From Rodentibacter myodis (GTDB lineage: Bacteria > Pseudomonadota > Gammaproteobacteria > Enterobacterales > Pasteurellaceae): a stretch of DNA of 64,000 nt. The stretch's first letter is position 1; each line of letters begins with the position of its first letter. The position numbers and the translations under genes are program-made. The notes below the pieces were generated by a model. That model had not been told where the DNA came from. It did no database searches and saw only the letters and a program-made list of their open reading frames with translations. Of this stretch, positions 31,985 to 41,912 are shown piece after piece. The DNA lies in assembly GCF_001999305.1 (NCBI RefSeq), contig NZ_MLHQ01000007.1, positions 59,320-123,319 of the forward strand. The letters run 5' to 3'.

Positions 31985-32023
31985 AGTGAAGAAATATTAC
32001 GTTTTTATGCATATTTATGCAAG
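31985..32023. promoter_or_regulatory. Paired ARG boxes (ArgR operator) upstream of artP
   Basis: The proximal box, core TGAAGAAATATTAC (31987-32000), matches TGNATWWWWATNCA imperfectly. The distal box, core TGCATATTTATGCA (32008-32021), is a perfect palindrome. Written as 18-bp boxes they lie 3 bp apart, the spacing of tandem ARG boxes bound by an ArgR hexamer. Confidence 0.7.
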
Positions 32024-32034
32024 CGGTAAAAATA

Positions 32035-32062
32035 AAAAATCCCAAAAAATTTTGGGATTTTT
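32035..32062. terminator. Terminator after gmhA
   Basis: AAATCCCAAAA pairs with TTTTGGGATTT (32037-32060, loop AA). T stretches lie on both sides, so it can stop transcription both ways; on the minus strand it separates gmhA from the artP promoter. Confidence 0.88.
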
Positions 32063-32091
32063 GAAAAAAGATCGTCAAAAACAACCGCACT

Positions 32092-32772
<681 letters not shown>

Positions 32773-32878
32773 CTAAACCGCTCTTTTTTGTGATTCTGTC
32801 CGCAAAGCGGTTTGAAAATACTTCAAAAATTGACCGCACTTTTTTAGTCTTTCTTTGGTTTTTACTCAAGGAAACACA

Positions 32879-33691
32879 ATGAAACAACTACTCGCCATTT
32901 TGATTTTATTTATCAGCCTAAAACCTTATGCCAATGTAGATGTAATGCTTCTGCAAAATTATGACAATCAATCTGTTGAAGGTTGGGTGATGTCGGAAAA
33001 ACTGGACGGCGTTCGAGGATACTGGGATGGTAAACAACTTTTAACCCGTCAAAATCAACGGCTTTCACCGCCGGCTTATTTTGTGAAAGACTTTCCCCCT
33101 TTTGCCATAGACGGCGAACTTTTTAGTGAACGGAACCATTTTGAAGAAATCGCTTCTATTACAAAATCTTTCAAAGGCGAACGATGGGAAAAACTCAAAC
33201 TTTATGTTTTTGACGTACCTGATGCCAAGGGAAATTTATTTGAACGGTTAGCCGTATTGAAAACTTATTTGGCTGAACATCCCACGCCCTATATTCAAAT
33301 TATCGAACAAATTCCCGTGCGGGATAAAGCCCACTTATATGAATTTTTAAGTGAAGTAGAAAGTAAATTAGGTGAAGGTGTTGTGGTAAGAAATCCCAAT
33401 GCCCCCTATGAGAGAAAACGCAGTTCACAAATACTCAAACTAAAAACGGCTCACGATGAAGAATGCACTGTCATTGCACACCACAAAGGCAGAGGGCAAT
33501 TTGAAAATGTAATGGGATCGCTCACCTGTAAAAATGATCGCGGGGAATTTAAAATCGGTTCGGGATTTAATTTTAAGGAACGTGAAAATCCGCCGCCCAT
33601 AGGATCAACGATTACTTATAAATACCGTGGATTAACCCATTCCGGTAAACCACGCTTTGCCACCTATTGGCGGGAGAAAAAATCACCGTAA
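32879..33691 (+). CDS. Periplasmic ATP-dependent DNA ligase (LigE-type)
   Basis: 270 residues from the start at 32879, which has AAGGA 8 bp upstream and begins a signal peptide (MKQLLAILILFISLKPYA). The adenylation lysine is Lys41 in SEKLDGVRG. Further nucleotidyltransferase motifs are FAIDGELF, GEGVVVRNP and ILKLK, then a C-terminal OB domain (about 185-270). Such minimal ATP-dependent ligases with signal peptides occur in Haemophilus, Neisseria and other naturally competent bacteria and are thought to seal incoming DNA in the periplasm. It lies next to gmhA as in H. influenzae, and a USS (32832) sits just upstream. No helix-hairpin or BRCT domains. Confidence 0.92.
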   Translation: MKQLLAILILFISLKPYANVDVMLLQNYDNQSVEGWVMSEKLDGVRGYWDGKQLLTRQNQRLSPPAYFVKDFPPFAIDGELFSERNHFEEIASITKSFKGERWEKLKLYVFDVPDAKGNLFERLAVLKTYLAEHPTPYIQIIEQIPVRDKAHLYEFLSEVESKLGEGVVVRNPNAPYERKRSSQILKLKTAHDEECTVIAHHKGRGQFENVMGSLTCKNDRGEFKIGSGFNFKERENPPPIGSTITYKYRGLTHSGKPRFATYWREKKSP

Positions 33692-33704
33692 TTCTAAAAA
33701 GAAA

Positions 33705-33724
33705 GGCAGGTTAATCAACCTGCC
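33705..33724. terminator. Bidirectional hairpin between ligase gene and miaB
   Basis: GGCAGGTT pairs perfectly with AACCTGCC around AATC, between two convergent genes. The minus-strand side continues into TTTCTTTTTAG, so it should terminate miaB; on the plus strand the tail is weak. Confidence 0.75.
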
Positions 33725-33734
33725 TGACTTATCA

Positions 33735-35159
33735 TTATCCGTGGTAACGTCCCACGCCTAATTCATCTTCTTTTCTTGTACGATTTATCACTTCTTGTGG
33801 AGACTGGGCAATGCGTAACCCCATTTCCTCCTCTGTACGCACCACCTCGCCACGCAAGGAATTGGTGTACACATCCGTGATTTTTACATCCACAAACTTA
33901 CCGATCATTTCCGGTGAACCTCGGAAATTCACAATACGATTGGTTTCCGTTCTTCCCGTTAATTCCATAATGTCTTTTTTAGACGGGCCTTCCACCAACA
34001 CACGTTGTTCCGTTCCTAACATACGGCGGCTAAATTGTGCCGCTTGTTGATTAATGCGTTCTTGCAACACATATAAACGTTGTTTTTTCTCCTCTTCCGT
34101 AACATCATCCGGCATATCGGCAGCCGGTGTGCCGGGACGGGCGGAATACACAAAGCTAAAACTCATATCGAAATTCACTTGTGCAATTAAATTCATTGTT
34201 TGCTCAAAATCTTCTGCCGTTTCCCCCGGAAAGCCGACAATAAAGTCTGAACTAATTTGAATATCAGGACGCACGGCACGCAATTTACGAATAATCGATT
34301 TATATTCCAACGCAGTATGGCCGCGTTTCATCATCGTTAAAATACGGTCAGAACCGGCTTGCACCGGTAAATGCAAGAAACTCACCAATTCCGGTGTATC
34401 ACGATAAACATCAATGATGTCATCGGTAAATTCAATCGGGTGACTGGTGGTGAAACGTAAACGATCAATGCCGTCAATGGAAGCCACCAAACGCAGTAAT
34501 TCGGCAAAGCTACAAATTTGTCCATCGTGGGTTGGGCCACGATACGCATTCACATTTTGTCCCAATAAATTCACTTCACGCACGCCTTGTTCGGCAAGCT
34601 GTGCAATCTCAAATAACACATCATCTACCGGACGGCTTACTTCTTCGCCTCTGGTGTAAGGTACAACACAGAAGGTACAATACTTGTTACAACCTTCCAT
34701 AATGGAAACAAATGCGGTCGGCCCTTCTGCACGTGGCTCCGGCAAACGGTCAAATTTTTCAATTTCCGGAAAACTCACATCCACCACAGAACTTTTACCG
34801 CCACGGATTTGATTAATCATTTCCGGTAAACGGTGCAAGGTTTGCGGCCCAAAAATAATATCGACATAGGGCGCGCGCTGACGAATATGCTCACCTTCCT
34901 GAGAAGCAACACAGCCCCCCACGCCAATCACTAAGTTTGGATTGGTTTTCTTTAATTCTTTCCAACGCCCTAATTGATGAAATACTTTTTCCTGTGCTTT
35001 TTCACGAATGGAACAGGTATTCAACAATAACACATCTGCTTCTTCAGGGATTTCTGTCAATTCAAGCCCGTGGGTACTTAATAATAAATCCGCCATTTTT
35101 GATGAATCGTACTCGTTCATCTGGCAGCCCCAGGTTTTAATATGTAATTTTTGCGTCAT
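33735..35159 (-). CDS. miaB: tRNA-2-methylthio-N6-dimethylallyladenosine synthase
   Basis: This 474-residue radical SAM methylthiotransferase modifies A37 of tRNAs reading UNN codons. N-terminal UPF0004 domain with three cluster cysteines ([27 protein letters not shown]), radical [20 protein letters not shown], and a C-terminal TRAM domain (about 375-440). It matches the family in length. It is monocistronic, with terminators on both sides. Confidence 0.97.
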   Translation of the reverse strand: MTQKLHIKTWGCQMNEYDSSKMADLLLSTHGLELTEIPEEADVLLLNTCSIREKAQEKVFHQLGRWKELKKTNPNLVIGVGGCVASQEGEHIRQRAPYVDIIFGPQTLHRLPEMINQIRGGKSSVVDVSFPEIEKFDRLPEPRAEGPTAFVSIMEGCNKYCTFCVVPYTRGEEVSRPVDDVLFEIAQLAEQGVREVNLLGQNVNAYRGPTHDGQICSFAELLRLVASIDGIDRLRFTTSHPIEFTDDIIDVYRDTPELVSFLHLPVQAGSDRILTMMKRGHTALEYKSIIRKLRAVRPDIQISSDFIVGFPGETAEDFEQTMNLIAQVNFDMSFSFVYSARPGTPAADMPDDVTEEEKKQRLYVLQERINQQAAQFSRRMLGTEQRVLVEGPSKKDIMELTGRTETNRIVNFRGSPEMIGKFVDVKITDVYTNSLRGEVVRTEEEMGLRIAQSPQEVINRTRKEDELGVGRYHG

Positions 35160-35261
35160 CTTTTACTTTCTACAATCGTCAATTTATCCAATAAAAACGG
35201 TCGGCTATTGTACAGATTTGTCACTATGCTTACCAGTCAAAATTTATTTTTTAGCGCCATA

Positions 35262-35284
35262 AAAAATACGGTCAAATTTGACCG
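35262..35284 (-). terminator. Terminator after cpdA containing a USS
   Basis: CGGTCAAATTTGACCG (35269-35284) is a perfect 16-bp palindrome sharing its GACCG end with a USS (ACCGCACTT at 35281). On the minus strand ATTTTTTATGG follows, fitting termination of cpdA. Confidence 0.75.
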
Positions 35285-35350
35285 CACTTTCGTTTAATTT
35301 TGGGATAATCTCGTAAAAATTCACCGTAACGACAACATAAATGCCTGTAA

Positions 35351-36175
35351 TCAATACCCTTCTTCCTGCATATTAGGTAAAAACCTTGTTTGCTGAATTC
35401 GTTTGACTTTTGTCACGATAGAACCGTCAGAATATAAATCAATTTCACGCCATCCCGGTTGCACCGTATCCAATGCAAAATGATTGCTGTCTGCCTTAAA
35501 TTGAATACAGGTTGAAGGGGTTGCCATCACTTGATACCCCTTCCATTGCCCATCTACTTGCTGATGAATATGCCCATATAAAATGGCTTTTACATTTTTA
35601 AAAGGCGCAAGCACATCAAGTAAATCGTGAGAATTGCGTAAATTATGCTGATCAAGCCAAGCGGAATTGGTCGGCAATAAATGATGATGAAACACAATCA
35701 AGGTATAACGTTCGGGATATTCTGCCAAGGTTAATTTTAACAATTCAAGCTGATATTGGCTCAGTTCGCCGTGTGGCACGCCATAAACCTGACTATCCAA
35801 TAATAACGCCTGCCAATGGTCGCCCAATAAAATATGTTTTGCATTTTCCATTGGTGATTGATTCAAATTTTCTACCATTTTAGGTTGAAAATCGTGGTTG
35901 CCCGGAATCCAAAATACCGGTTTACCAAAAGGTTTTATCATTTCAACAAAACGTTGATACCCTTCATCACTGCCATCTTGCACCAAATCACCGGTCGCAA
36001 AAATGACATCAAACTCCCGCTTTTCTTGTTGAATTTCCGCTAAAACCTGTGCAAAACCTGCTTGCGTGTTTACACCCAATAATTCTGTTTTTTCATCTTT
36101 AAACAAATGTGAATCTGTGATCTGTAATAACTTAACAACAGAATTTGCCGACCGATGAACAAACGTGTTTTTCAT
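35351..36175 (-). CDS. cpdA: 3',5'-cyclic-AMP phosphodiesterase
   Basis: This 274-residue class III cyclic nucleotide phosphodiesterase (Icc) hydrolyses cAMP and so tunes CRP, which is required for competence in this family. Metallophosphatase motifs in order: QITDSHLF (Asp, His), ATGDLVQDG, WIPGNHDF, FHHHLLPT and YGHIHQQ, giving the full two-metal site. It begins 9 bp after the nudF stop, an operon pairing (nudF-icc) also known in H. influenzae and E. coli. Confidence 0.95.
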   Translation of the reverse strand: MKNTFVHRSANSVVKLLQITDSHLFKDEKTELLGVNTQAGFAQVLAEIQQEKREFDVIFATGDLVQDGSDEGYQRFVEMIKPFGKPVFWIPGNHDFQPKMVENLNQSPMENAKHILLGDHWQALLLDSQVYGVPHGELSQYQLELLKLTLAEYPERYTLIVFHHHLLPTNSAWLDQHNLRNSHDLLDVLAPFKNVKAILYGHIHQQVDGQWKGYQVMATPSTCIQFKADSNHFALDTVQPGWREIDLYSDGSIVTKVKRIQQTRFLPNMQEEGY

Positions 36176-36184
36176 AGAAGCCTC

Positions 36185-36817
36185 CTACCCCCGTTGCCAA
36201 CGGTGTTGTAGCTGCGCATAATTTAATTGAAGCCATTGCAATCCCATCACCGCAATGCTATTGTCAATTTTTCCTTCACACATCCATTGATAAGCCTGTT
36301 CACGTTTTACAACCCATACGCGAATATCTTCATTTTCAGTCGCCAAGCCGTGAATTCCTTTCGCTTGCGAGCTGTCCACTTCCCCGACAAATAAATGAAT
36401 CCGTTCCACCACGCCACCGGGGCTATCCCATACACTCAAACAATGGGTTAAATTCTTCACTACTACACCGGCTTCTTCTTCACTTTCACGTAACGCCACC
36501 TCTTCCGGTTGCTCGCCTTTTTCAACCATACCGGCAATGAGTTCCAATAACCAAGGGGAGCGATTTGGTACGGGATGATAGGCTGTTCCAATGCGAATTT
36601 GTTCAACCAACACCACCGAATCCTCTTTGGGATCATAAGCAATCACTGCGGAAGCTGCGCCTTTGATAAGCAATTCTCGCGTAACCACACCGCCTTCGCC
36701 ACCGGCAAAAAGTTTGTGTTTAAATTGAATTTTTTTAAGTGTAAAAAAACCGTCATACACGGTTTCTTCATTCAGGATTTTAATATCCTCTAAACCAAAC
36801 TGTTGAACTTCCAACAT
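36185..36817 (-). CDS. nudF: ADP-ribose pyrophosphatase (Nudix)
   Basis: 210 residues from the start at 36817, which has GGAGA upstream; a longer frame to 36856 lacks a site. The Nudix box is complete: GMVEKGEQPEEVALRESEEE then AG. It hydrolyses ADP-ribose to AMP and ribose 5-phosphate. The N-terminal beta-sheet domain (about 1-50) typical of the dimeric NudF subfamily is present. It is co-transcribed with cpdA. Confidence 0.94.
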   Translation of the reverse strand: MLEVQQFGLEDIKILNEETVYDGFFTLKKIQFKHKLFAGGEGGVVTRELLIKGAASAVIAYDPKEDSVVLVEQIRIGTAYHPVPNRSPWLLELIAGMVEKGEQPEEVALRESEEEAGVVVKNLTHCLSVWDSPGGVVERIHLFVGEVDSSQAKGIHGLATENEDIRVWVVKREQAYQWMCEGKIDNSIAVMGLQWLQLNYAQLQHRWQRG

Positions 36818-36864
36818 TTTTTTCTCCAAATATTTTGCGAAAAAATATACGCTCAAAAGACTAT

Positions 36865-36929
36865 AAAAAAAATAGAAGGTTTATATTTTTTGTTGAAAGT
36901 TTGAAGTAGCTCACAAAAAATATAAAACC
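36865..36929 (-). terminator. Long AT-rich inverted repeat after hrpA
   Basis: ACAAAAAATATAAAACC (36913-36929) pairs with GGTTTATATTTTTTGT (36878-36893) with one bulge over 16 bp. On the minus strand a T-rich run (CTATTTTTTTTATAG) follows. It lies between the hrpA stop and the nudF start, so it likely ends the hrpA transcript. Confidence 0.6.
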
Positions 36930-36960
36930 ATGATTATTTATTCTACAATATTGATATTTG

Positions 36961-39900
36961 TTAGCATTGCACGATCAAATTTAAAATTCGCTTATCGGAA
37001 ATTGGATATTTCGTGCCTAGCTGTTGGGCAAATAAACTCACCCGTAACTCCTCAATCATATATCTGATTTCTGCCACTTCATTAGAAATGGGTTTTGATT
37101 TTGGGAGTTTGTTGAGCAGTTGTTGGTAGGCTTGTTGTACTTGCTCTACTCGTAGCATTGCTACACGATCTCGATTAACATCCTGCAATAATTTATCGAT
37201 ACGTTTATCAATGGCTTGTAAATAACGCAATAAATCCGGCAGGCGATCATAACCGCTTTTTTGCACAAAACCTTGATATACCAAGCCTCCAAGCTGAACT
37301 TTAATATCCGAAAGGGCGAATGCCATTGTGAAATCCATTTTGCCTTTTAGGCGTTGATTCAAGGTGTGGGTGAACGTCAAAATTTGCTCCACTTTTTGTG
37401 CAATATCTACGGTAACTTCATTGAGATTTTCCCGCACAAAATCACGCAATTTATCAAAATCGGGTTCGTTCCACACAAAACCGCCAAAATCATTGATAAG
37501 TTTATCTACGGCACAGGCAATACAGTCATCAATCAACTCCAGCACCCGTCCAAAAGGCGTAAAATATAGCCCCAGTTTGGATTTATTCGGTAATTTTTCG
37601 TGCAAATATTTAATGGGAGACGGCACATTCAGTAGCAACAATCGGCGCAAGCCTTGTTGCATTGCCACCGCCTGTTCAAATTCCGTTTCAAATAATTTCA
37701 CCCCCACTGCCTCTTTTTCATCCACAATGGCGGGGAAGGCTTTTACGCTAAAGCCCTGTTTTTTCTGCTCGTAAAATTGTGGTAAATCGGCAAAATTCCA
37801 AATATGCACGCCACTTTGTTCAATGCCGTCATCCGCCACGGCAGAAATGCTTTCTTGCACCCGATCTTTCAACTCGAATTTCAAGGAATCCAGATCCATT
37901 GATTCGGCAATTTTTTTACCCTTTTCATCCACCACTCGGAATGTCATTTTTAGATGACTTGGAATTTGCGTCCATTGCCAATGTTCCGCCTCCACCGTTA
38001 CGCCCGTCATTCGCCGTAACTCATTAATCAGTGTCTCCAATAATGGTTTTTCTAAAGGAACGGCACGTGCCAAAAAGGCTTGTGCATAATTCGGCGCAGG
38101 AACAAAATTACGGCGGTAGGTTTTCGGCAAAGATTTAATTAAGGCAATCACCAATTCTTCCCGCAAGCCGGGAATTTGCCAATCAAAGCCGGTCATTTCT
38201 ACTTGATTGAGCAGGGGCAGCGGAATATGAACGGTAACACCATCGGCATCTGTCCCCGGTTCAAATTGATAGGTCAGTTTGAGCTTTAAATTTCCTTGAT
38301 GCCAGAAATTAGGAAAATCCAGTTTGCTCACCTGCTCGGCATCCTCATTAATCAAAAAAGAACGCTCAAAATTGAGTAACTCAGGATCTTGTTTTGAGGC
38401 TTTTTTCCACCAAGCATCAAAATGCTTTTGCGACACCACTTCCGTGCCAATACGTTGATCATAAAAATCAAACAAAGCCCGTTCGTCCACCAAAATATCG
38501 CGGCGGCGGCTTTTATGCTCCAGCTCTTCCACCTCCTGAATGAGTCGCTGATTCTGTTTGAAAAAGGAATGTTTGGTGTGCCAATCCCCTTCCACCAATG
38601 CAGATTGAATAAAGATTTCACGGCTCACCATAGGGTCGATTGCCCCATAGTTCACCGGTCGTGCAGCGACAATCGGCACACCATATAAACTCACTTTTTC
38701 ATTGGCGATCACTGCCCCACGGGATTTTGACCAGCGTGGTTCGGAATAGGATTTTTTGGTCAAATGTTCTGCAAGGGGTTCAATCCATTCAGGGTCAATA
38801 TCGGCAACCATACGCCCCCAAAGTTTGGAGGTTTCCACCAATTCAGCCGCCATCACCCATTTCGGTTGTTTTTTGAAAAGAACGGAATTAGGGAAAATCG
38901 CAAAATGCGCATTACGTGCGCCGAGATATTGCTGTTTTTCCGCCTCTTTTAAGCCGATATGGGAAAGCAAACCACTTAAAAGTGCAGTGTGAATTTGCGG
39001 ATATTCCGCTTTTTCCGAATTAATCGGCAATCCCATTTCACGCACGGCAAGACGAATTTGCTGATAAATATCCTGCCATTCCCGAATTCGGAGATAATTT
39101 AGGAAATCTTTTTGACATTGGCGGCGGAACTGATTTTTACTCAGTGATTTTTGTTGTTCTTGAACATAGTGCCAAAGATTTAAAAACGCCAAAAAATCCG
39201 ATTTTTTATCGGCAAAACGGCGGTGTTTTTCATCTGCCGCTTGTTGTTTTTCTGTTGGGCGTTCGCGCGGATCTTGAATAGATAATGCGGAAACAATCAC
39301 CATCACTTCATAAACACAGCCCAAATTGACCGCACTTAGTAGCATTTTCGCTAATCGTGGATCAACGGGAAGTTGAGCGAGTTGGCGACCAAGGTTTGTC
39401 AGTACCCGCTTTTCTTGATAGTTTGGGGCGTTATTTTCCCCGTCCATAGAGCGGGATTTTTTAATATTCTTCCATTCAAACGCCCCCAGTTCTTCCAACA
39501 ACTTTACGCCATCTTGAATGTGGCGTTTATCGGGTGCGTCCACAAAAGGAAAAGCCTCAATATCGTCCAAGCCCAACGCCGTCATTTGCAAAATAACGGA
39601 GGCTAAATTGGTGCGCAAAATTTCCGGCTCGGTAAATTCAGGGCGGGAATGAAAATCTTCTTCCGAATACAGGCGAATACAAATCCCCTCGCTGACCCGT
39701 CCGCAACGCCCTTTACGTTGATTGGCGGAAGCCTGCGAAATCGGTTCTATCGGTAAACGCTGTACTTTGGTGCGATAACTATAACGGGAAATACGTGCCG
39801 TTCCCGGATCAATCACATATTTTATCCCCGGTACGGTGAGTGAAGTTTCCGCGACATTTGTCGCCAGTACAATTCGATTCAATCCGCTCGGGTGAAAAAT

Positions 39901-40911
39901 TTTATTTTGTTCTTGCGCAGAAAGGCGGGCAAAGAGCGGTAGAATTTCCGTGTGTTTTAAATTTTGTTTTTTCAACGCTTCGGCGGTATCGCGAATTTCC
40001 CGTTCGCCATTCATAAAGATCAAAATATCGCCTCGCCCTTCCGCCTGTAGTTCATCCACCGCATTTAAAATACCTTGCAGTTGATCTTGATCCGCTTCCT
40101 CGCTAATCGGGCGATAACGCACTTCCACCGGATAAGTTCTACCGGAAACTTCAATAATCGGGGCATTATCAAAATGTTTGGAAAAACGTTCCACATCAAT
40201 GGTTGCAGAGGTAATGATTAATTTCAGATCAGGGTGGCGTGGCAATAGTTGCTTTAGATAGCCTAAAATAAAATCATTATTCAGGCTGCGTTCGTGGGCT
40301 TCATCAATAATCAGACAGGAATATTGGTTAAGAAAACGATCCGTTTGAATTTCAGCCAGTAAAATCCCATCCGTCATCAATTTGATTTGAGTATTGTCAC
40401 TCATCTGATCGTTAAAACGTACTTTATAGCCCACCAAGTCGCCCAATTCCGTTTGTAATTCTTCGGCAATACGTGTGGCGACAGAACGTGCGGCGATTCG
40501 GCGTGGTTGAGTATGCCCAATCATACCAAGGTTGCCCAACCCCAATTCCAAGCACATTTTTGGCAACTGGGTGGTTTTACCCGATCCGGTTTCCCCTGCC
40601 ACCACAATCACTTGATGTTCGGCTAATAATGTTTGAATTTCCGCTTTGCGTTGGCTAACAGGGAGTGTTTCCGGAAAAACAATGGGATTTTTGACCGCAC
40701 TTTGACGTTGTGCCACACGCCATTGAGCTTGTTGAATTTGTTGTGCAATCTCTGCCGCCACAGCTTGTTGTGCTTCTTGATGTCTAATTTTACCAATGCC
40801 GTAAATTCGGGCGGATAAACGGCGTTTATCCGTGAACATTACATTATTTAATTGAGCAAGGAGAGATTGTTGTAAAGGATTTAACTGTTGTTTTACTGTT
40901 CTTTTTTTCAT
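36961..40911 (-). CDS. hrpA: ATP-dependent RNA helicase HrpA
   Basis: About 1,316 residues; a DEAH-box helicase. Motif I GETGSGKTTQLPK, Ia TQPRRIAARSVA, II DEAH, III SAT, V TNVAETSLTVPGI and VI QRKGRCGRVSEG in the first half, then HA2 and OB-fold domains and the long C-terminal DUF3418 region of bacterial HrpA. It acts in ribosome rescue and mRNA processing. The ATG at 40911 overlaps the upstream gene's TGA as ATGA, a coupled start; an ATG 12 bp earlier is possible but less natural. USS at about 39330 and 40693. Confidence 0.97.
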   Translation of the reverse strand: MKKRTVKQQLNPLQQSLLAQLNNVMFTDKRRLSARIYGIGKIRHQEAQQAVAAEIAQQIQQAQWRVAQRQSAVKNPIVFPETLPVSQRKAEIQTLLAEHQVIVVAGETGSGKTTQLPKMCLELGLGNLGMIGHTQPRRIAARSVATRIAEELQTELGDLVGYKVRFNDQMSDNTQIKLMTDGILLAEIQTDRFLNQYSCLIIDEAHERSLNNDFILGYLKQLLPRHPDLKLIITSATIDVERFSKHFDNAPIIEVSGRTYPVEVRYRPISEEADQDQLQGILNAVDELQAEGRGDILIFMNGEREIRDTAEALKKQNLKHTEILPLFARLSAQEQNKIFHPSGLNRIVLATNVAETSLTVPGIKYVIDPGTARISRYSYRTKVQRLPIEPISQASANQRKGRCGRVSEGICIRLYSEEDFHSRPEFTEPEILRTNLASVILQMTALGLDDIEAFPFVDAPDKRHIQDGVKLLEELGAFEWKNIKKSRSMDGENNAPNYQEKRVLTNLGRQLAQLPVDPRLAKMLLSAVNLGCVYEVMVIVSALSIQDPRERPTEKQQAADEKHRRFADKKSDFLAFLNLWHYVQEQQKSLSKNQFRRQCQKDFLNYLRIREWQDIYQQIRLAVREMGLPINSEKAEYPQIHTALLSGLLSHIGLKEAEKQQYLGARNAHFAIFPNSVLFKKQPKWVMAAELVETSKLWGRMVADIDPEWIEPLAEHLTKKSYSEPRWSKSRGAVIANEKVSLYGVPIVAARPVNYGAIDPMVSREIFIQSALVEGDWHTKHSFFKQNQRLIQEVEELEHKSRRRDILVDERALFDFYDQRIGTEVVSQKHFDAWWKKASKQDPELLNFERSFLINEDAEQVSKLDFPNFWHQGNLKLKLTYQFEPGTDADGVTVHIPLPLLNQVEMTGFDWQIPGLREELVIALIKSLPKTYRRNFVPAPNYAQAFLARAVPLEKPLLETLINELRRMTGVTVEAEHWQWTQIPSHLKMTFRVVDEKGKKIAESMDLDSLKFELKDRVQESISAVADDGIEQSGVHIWNFADLPQFYEQKKQGFSVKAFPAIVDEKEAVGVKLFETEFEQAVAMQQGLRRLLLLNVPSPIKYLHEKLPNKSKLGLYFTPFGRVLELIDDCIACAVDKLINDFGGFVWNEPDFDKLRDFVRENLNEVTVDIAQKVEQILTFTHTLNQRLKGKMDFTMAFALSDIKVQLGGLVYQGFVQKSGYDRLPDLLRYLQAIDKRIDKLLQDVNRDRVAMLRVEQVQQAYQQLLNKLPKSKPISNEVAEIRYMIEELRVSLFAQQLGTKYPISDKRILNLIVQC

Positions 40912-41297
40912 ACCGATTTGCATTTTATACTACCGTAAGCCAAACATAGCCATCCGATTAAAAATAACACACCACCTACAGGCGTTACCCACACCATCCA
41001 TTTTCCTGCACCGAGTGCCAAGGCATATAAACTGCCACTAAACAAAAATACGCCAAGCGACCACGCTGAGGCAGCCAAATTAAAGGTTTTGTTGAAAACA
41101 AATGGTTGCCGACCTATTTGCACAAGCCCGATACTCAGAATGGCAAGGGTGTGAAACATTTGATATTTGAGTGCGGTATCAATCCACATTAAGGCTTTGT
41201 TGTCTAAAATTTTACTTAATCCGTGTGCGGCAAAAGCCCCCATCGCAACGCAAAAAAAGCCACTTATTGAGGCAATCAATAACCATTTATTTTTCAC
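40908..41297 (-). CDS. DUF423 family inner-membrane protein
   Basis: This 129-residue protein has four membrane segments and the DUF423 start, with GFFCVAMGAFAAHGLSKIL and KYQMFHTLAIL. The E. coli homologue is YgdD; its function is unknown. The initiation codon appears to be GTG (41295-41297), directly abutting the stop of the preceding DUF441 gene, and its own stop overlaps the hrpA ATG. The three genes are thus tightly coupled. Confidence 0.9.
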   Translation of the reverse strand: MKNKWLLIASISGFFCVAMGAFAAHGLSKILDNKALMWIDTALKYQMFHTLAILSIGLVQIGRQPFVFNKTFNLAASAWSLGVFLFSGSLYALALGAGKWMVWVTPVGGVLFLIGWLCLAYGSIKCKSV

Positions 41298-41750
41298 TTA
41301 AATTCGCCCCATTAATAATGCCAAAATCCCTGCGGCGATCAGTGGGCCGACAGGAATGCCACCAAGAAACGATACGCCAATAATCGTGCCGATTAACAAA
41401 CCGGTTACCAATACCGGCTGTTCCCCCATTAAAGGCACACCTTTTCCGGCAAGCCAAGCGACAAAAATCCCCACCGCAATAGAAAGTGCCATTTTCCAAC
41501 TTAATAAACCGGCTAAATCGGGTAATTGAATTTTGCCGGAAACCAAGGGGCTTAATACGCCAATGGTTAAAATAATAATGCCCACCTTTAAACCATATTT
41601 TTCAAGTAAGGGAATATGTTCGGATAAAAATGTTTGCTGCATAATCAATAACACGGCGGCGGAAATCGTGATCGCACTATTATGGCTCACCACGCCAAGT
41701 ATGATTAACACCACTAATAACAAGGCGATCATATTAAATTGTAATGACAT
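41298..41750 (-). CDS. DUF441 family inner-membrane protein
   Basis: This 150-residue protein has four to five membrane segments, with family stretches [24 protein letters not shown] and [19 protein letters not shown]. The homologue in E. coli is YeaL; its role is unknown. It is the first gene of the DUF441-DUF423-hrpA run and is divergent from the Kef-type antiporter. Confidence 0.9.
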   Translation of the reverse strand: MSLQFNMIALLLVVLIILGVVSHNSAITISAAVLLIMQQTFLSEHIPLLEKYGLKVGIIILTIGVLSPLVSGKIQLPDLAGLLSWKMALSIAVGIFVAWLAGKGVPLMGEQPVLVTGLLIGTIIGVSFLGGIPVGPLIAAGILALLMGRI

Positions 41751-41769
41751 AAAACTCCGAGAAGAAAAT

Positions 41770-41799
41770 AAAAAGTGCGGTCATAAAAATGACCGTTTT
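41770..41799. other. USS with adjoining inverted repeat in divergent promoter region
   Basis: CGGTCAT (41778-41784) pairs with ATGACCG (41789-41795), a partial USS pair. It lies between divergent genes, so a terminator role for either is unlikely; it is at least an uptake sequence. Confidence 0.6.
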
Positions 41800-41912
41800 G
41801 TGAAAGATAAATTTTGCGAAATTATAGCAATTTCTTAATTTGCTGTGTTTTTTTATTTAATGAAAAAAGCTAGAATTGGGCATTCATTCCTCGCCCTCAA
41901 ATAGGTTATTCA

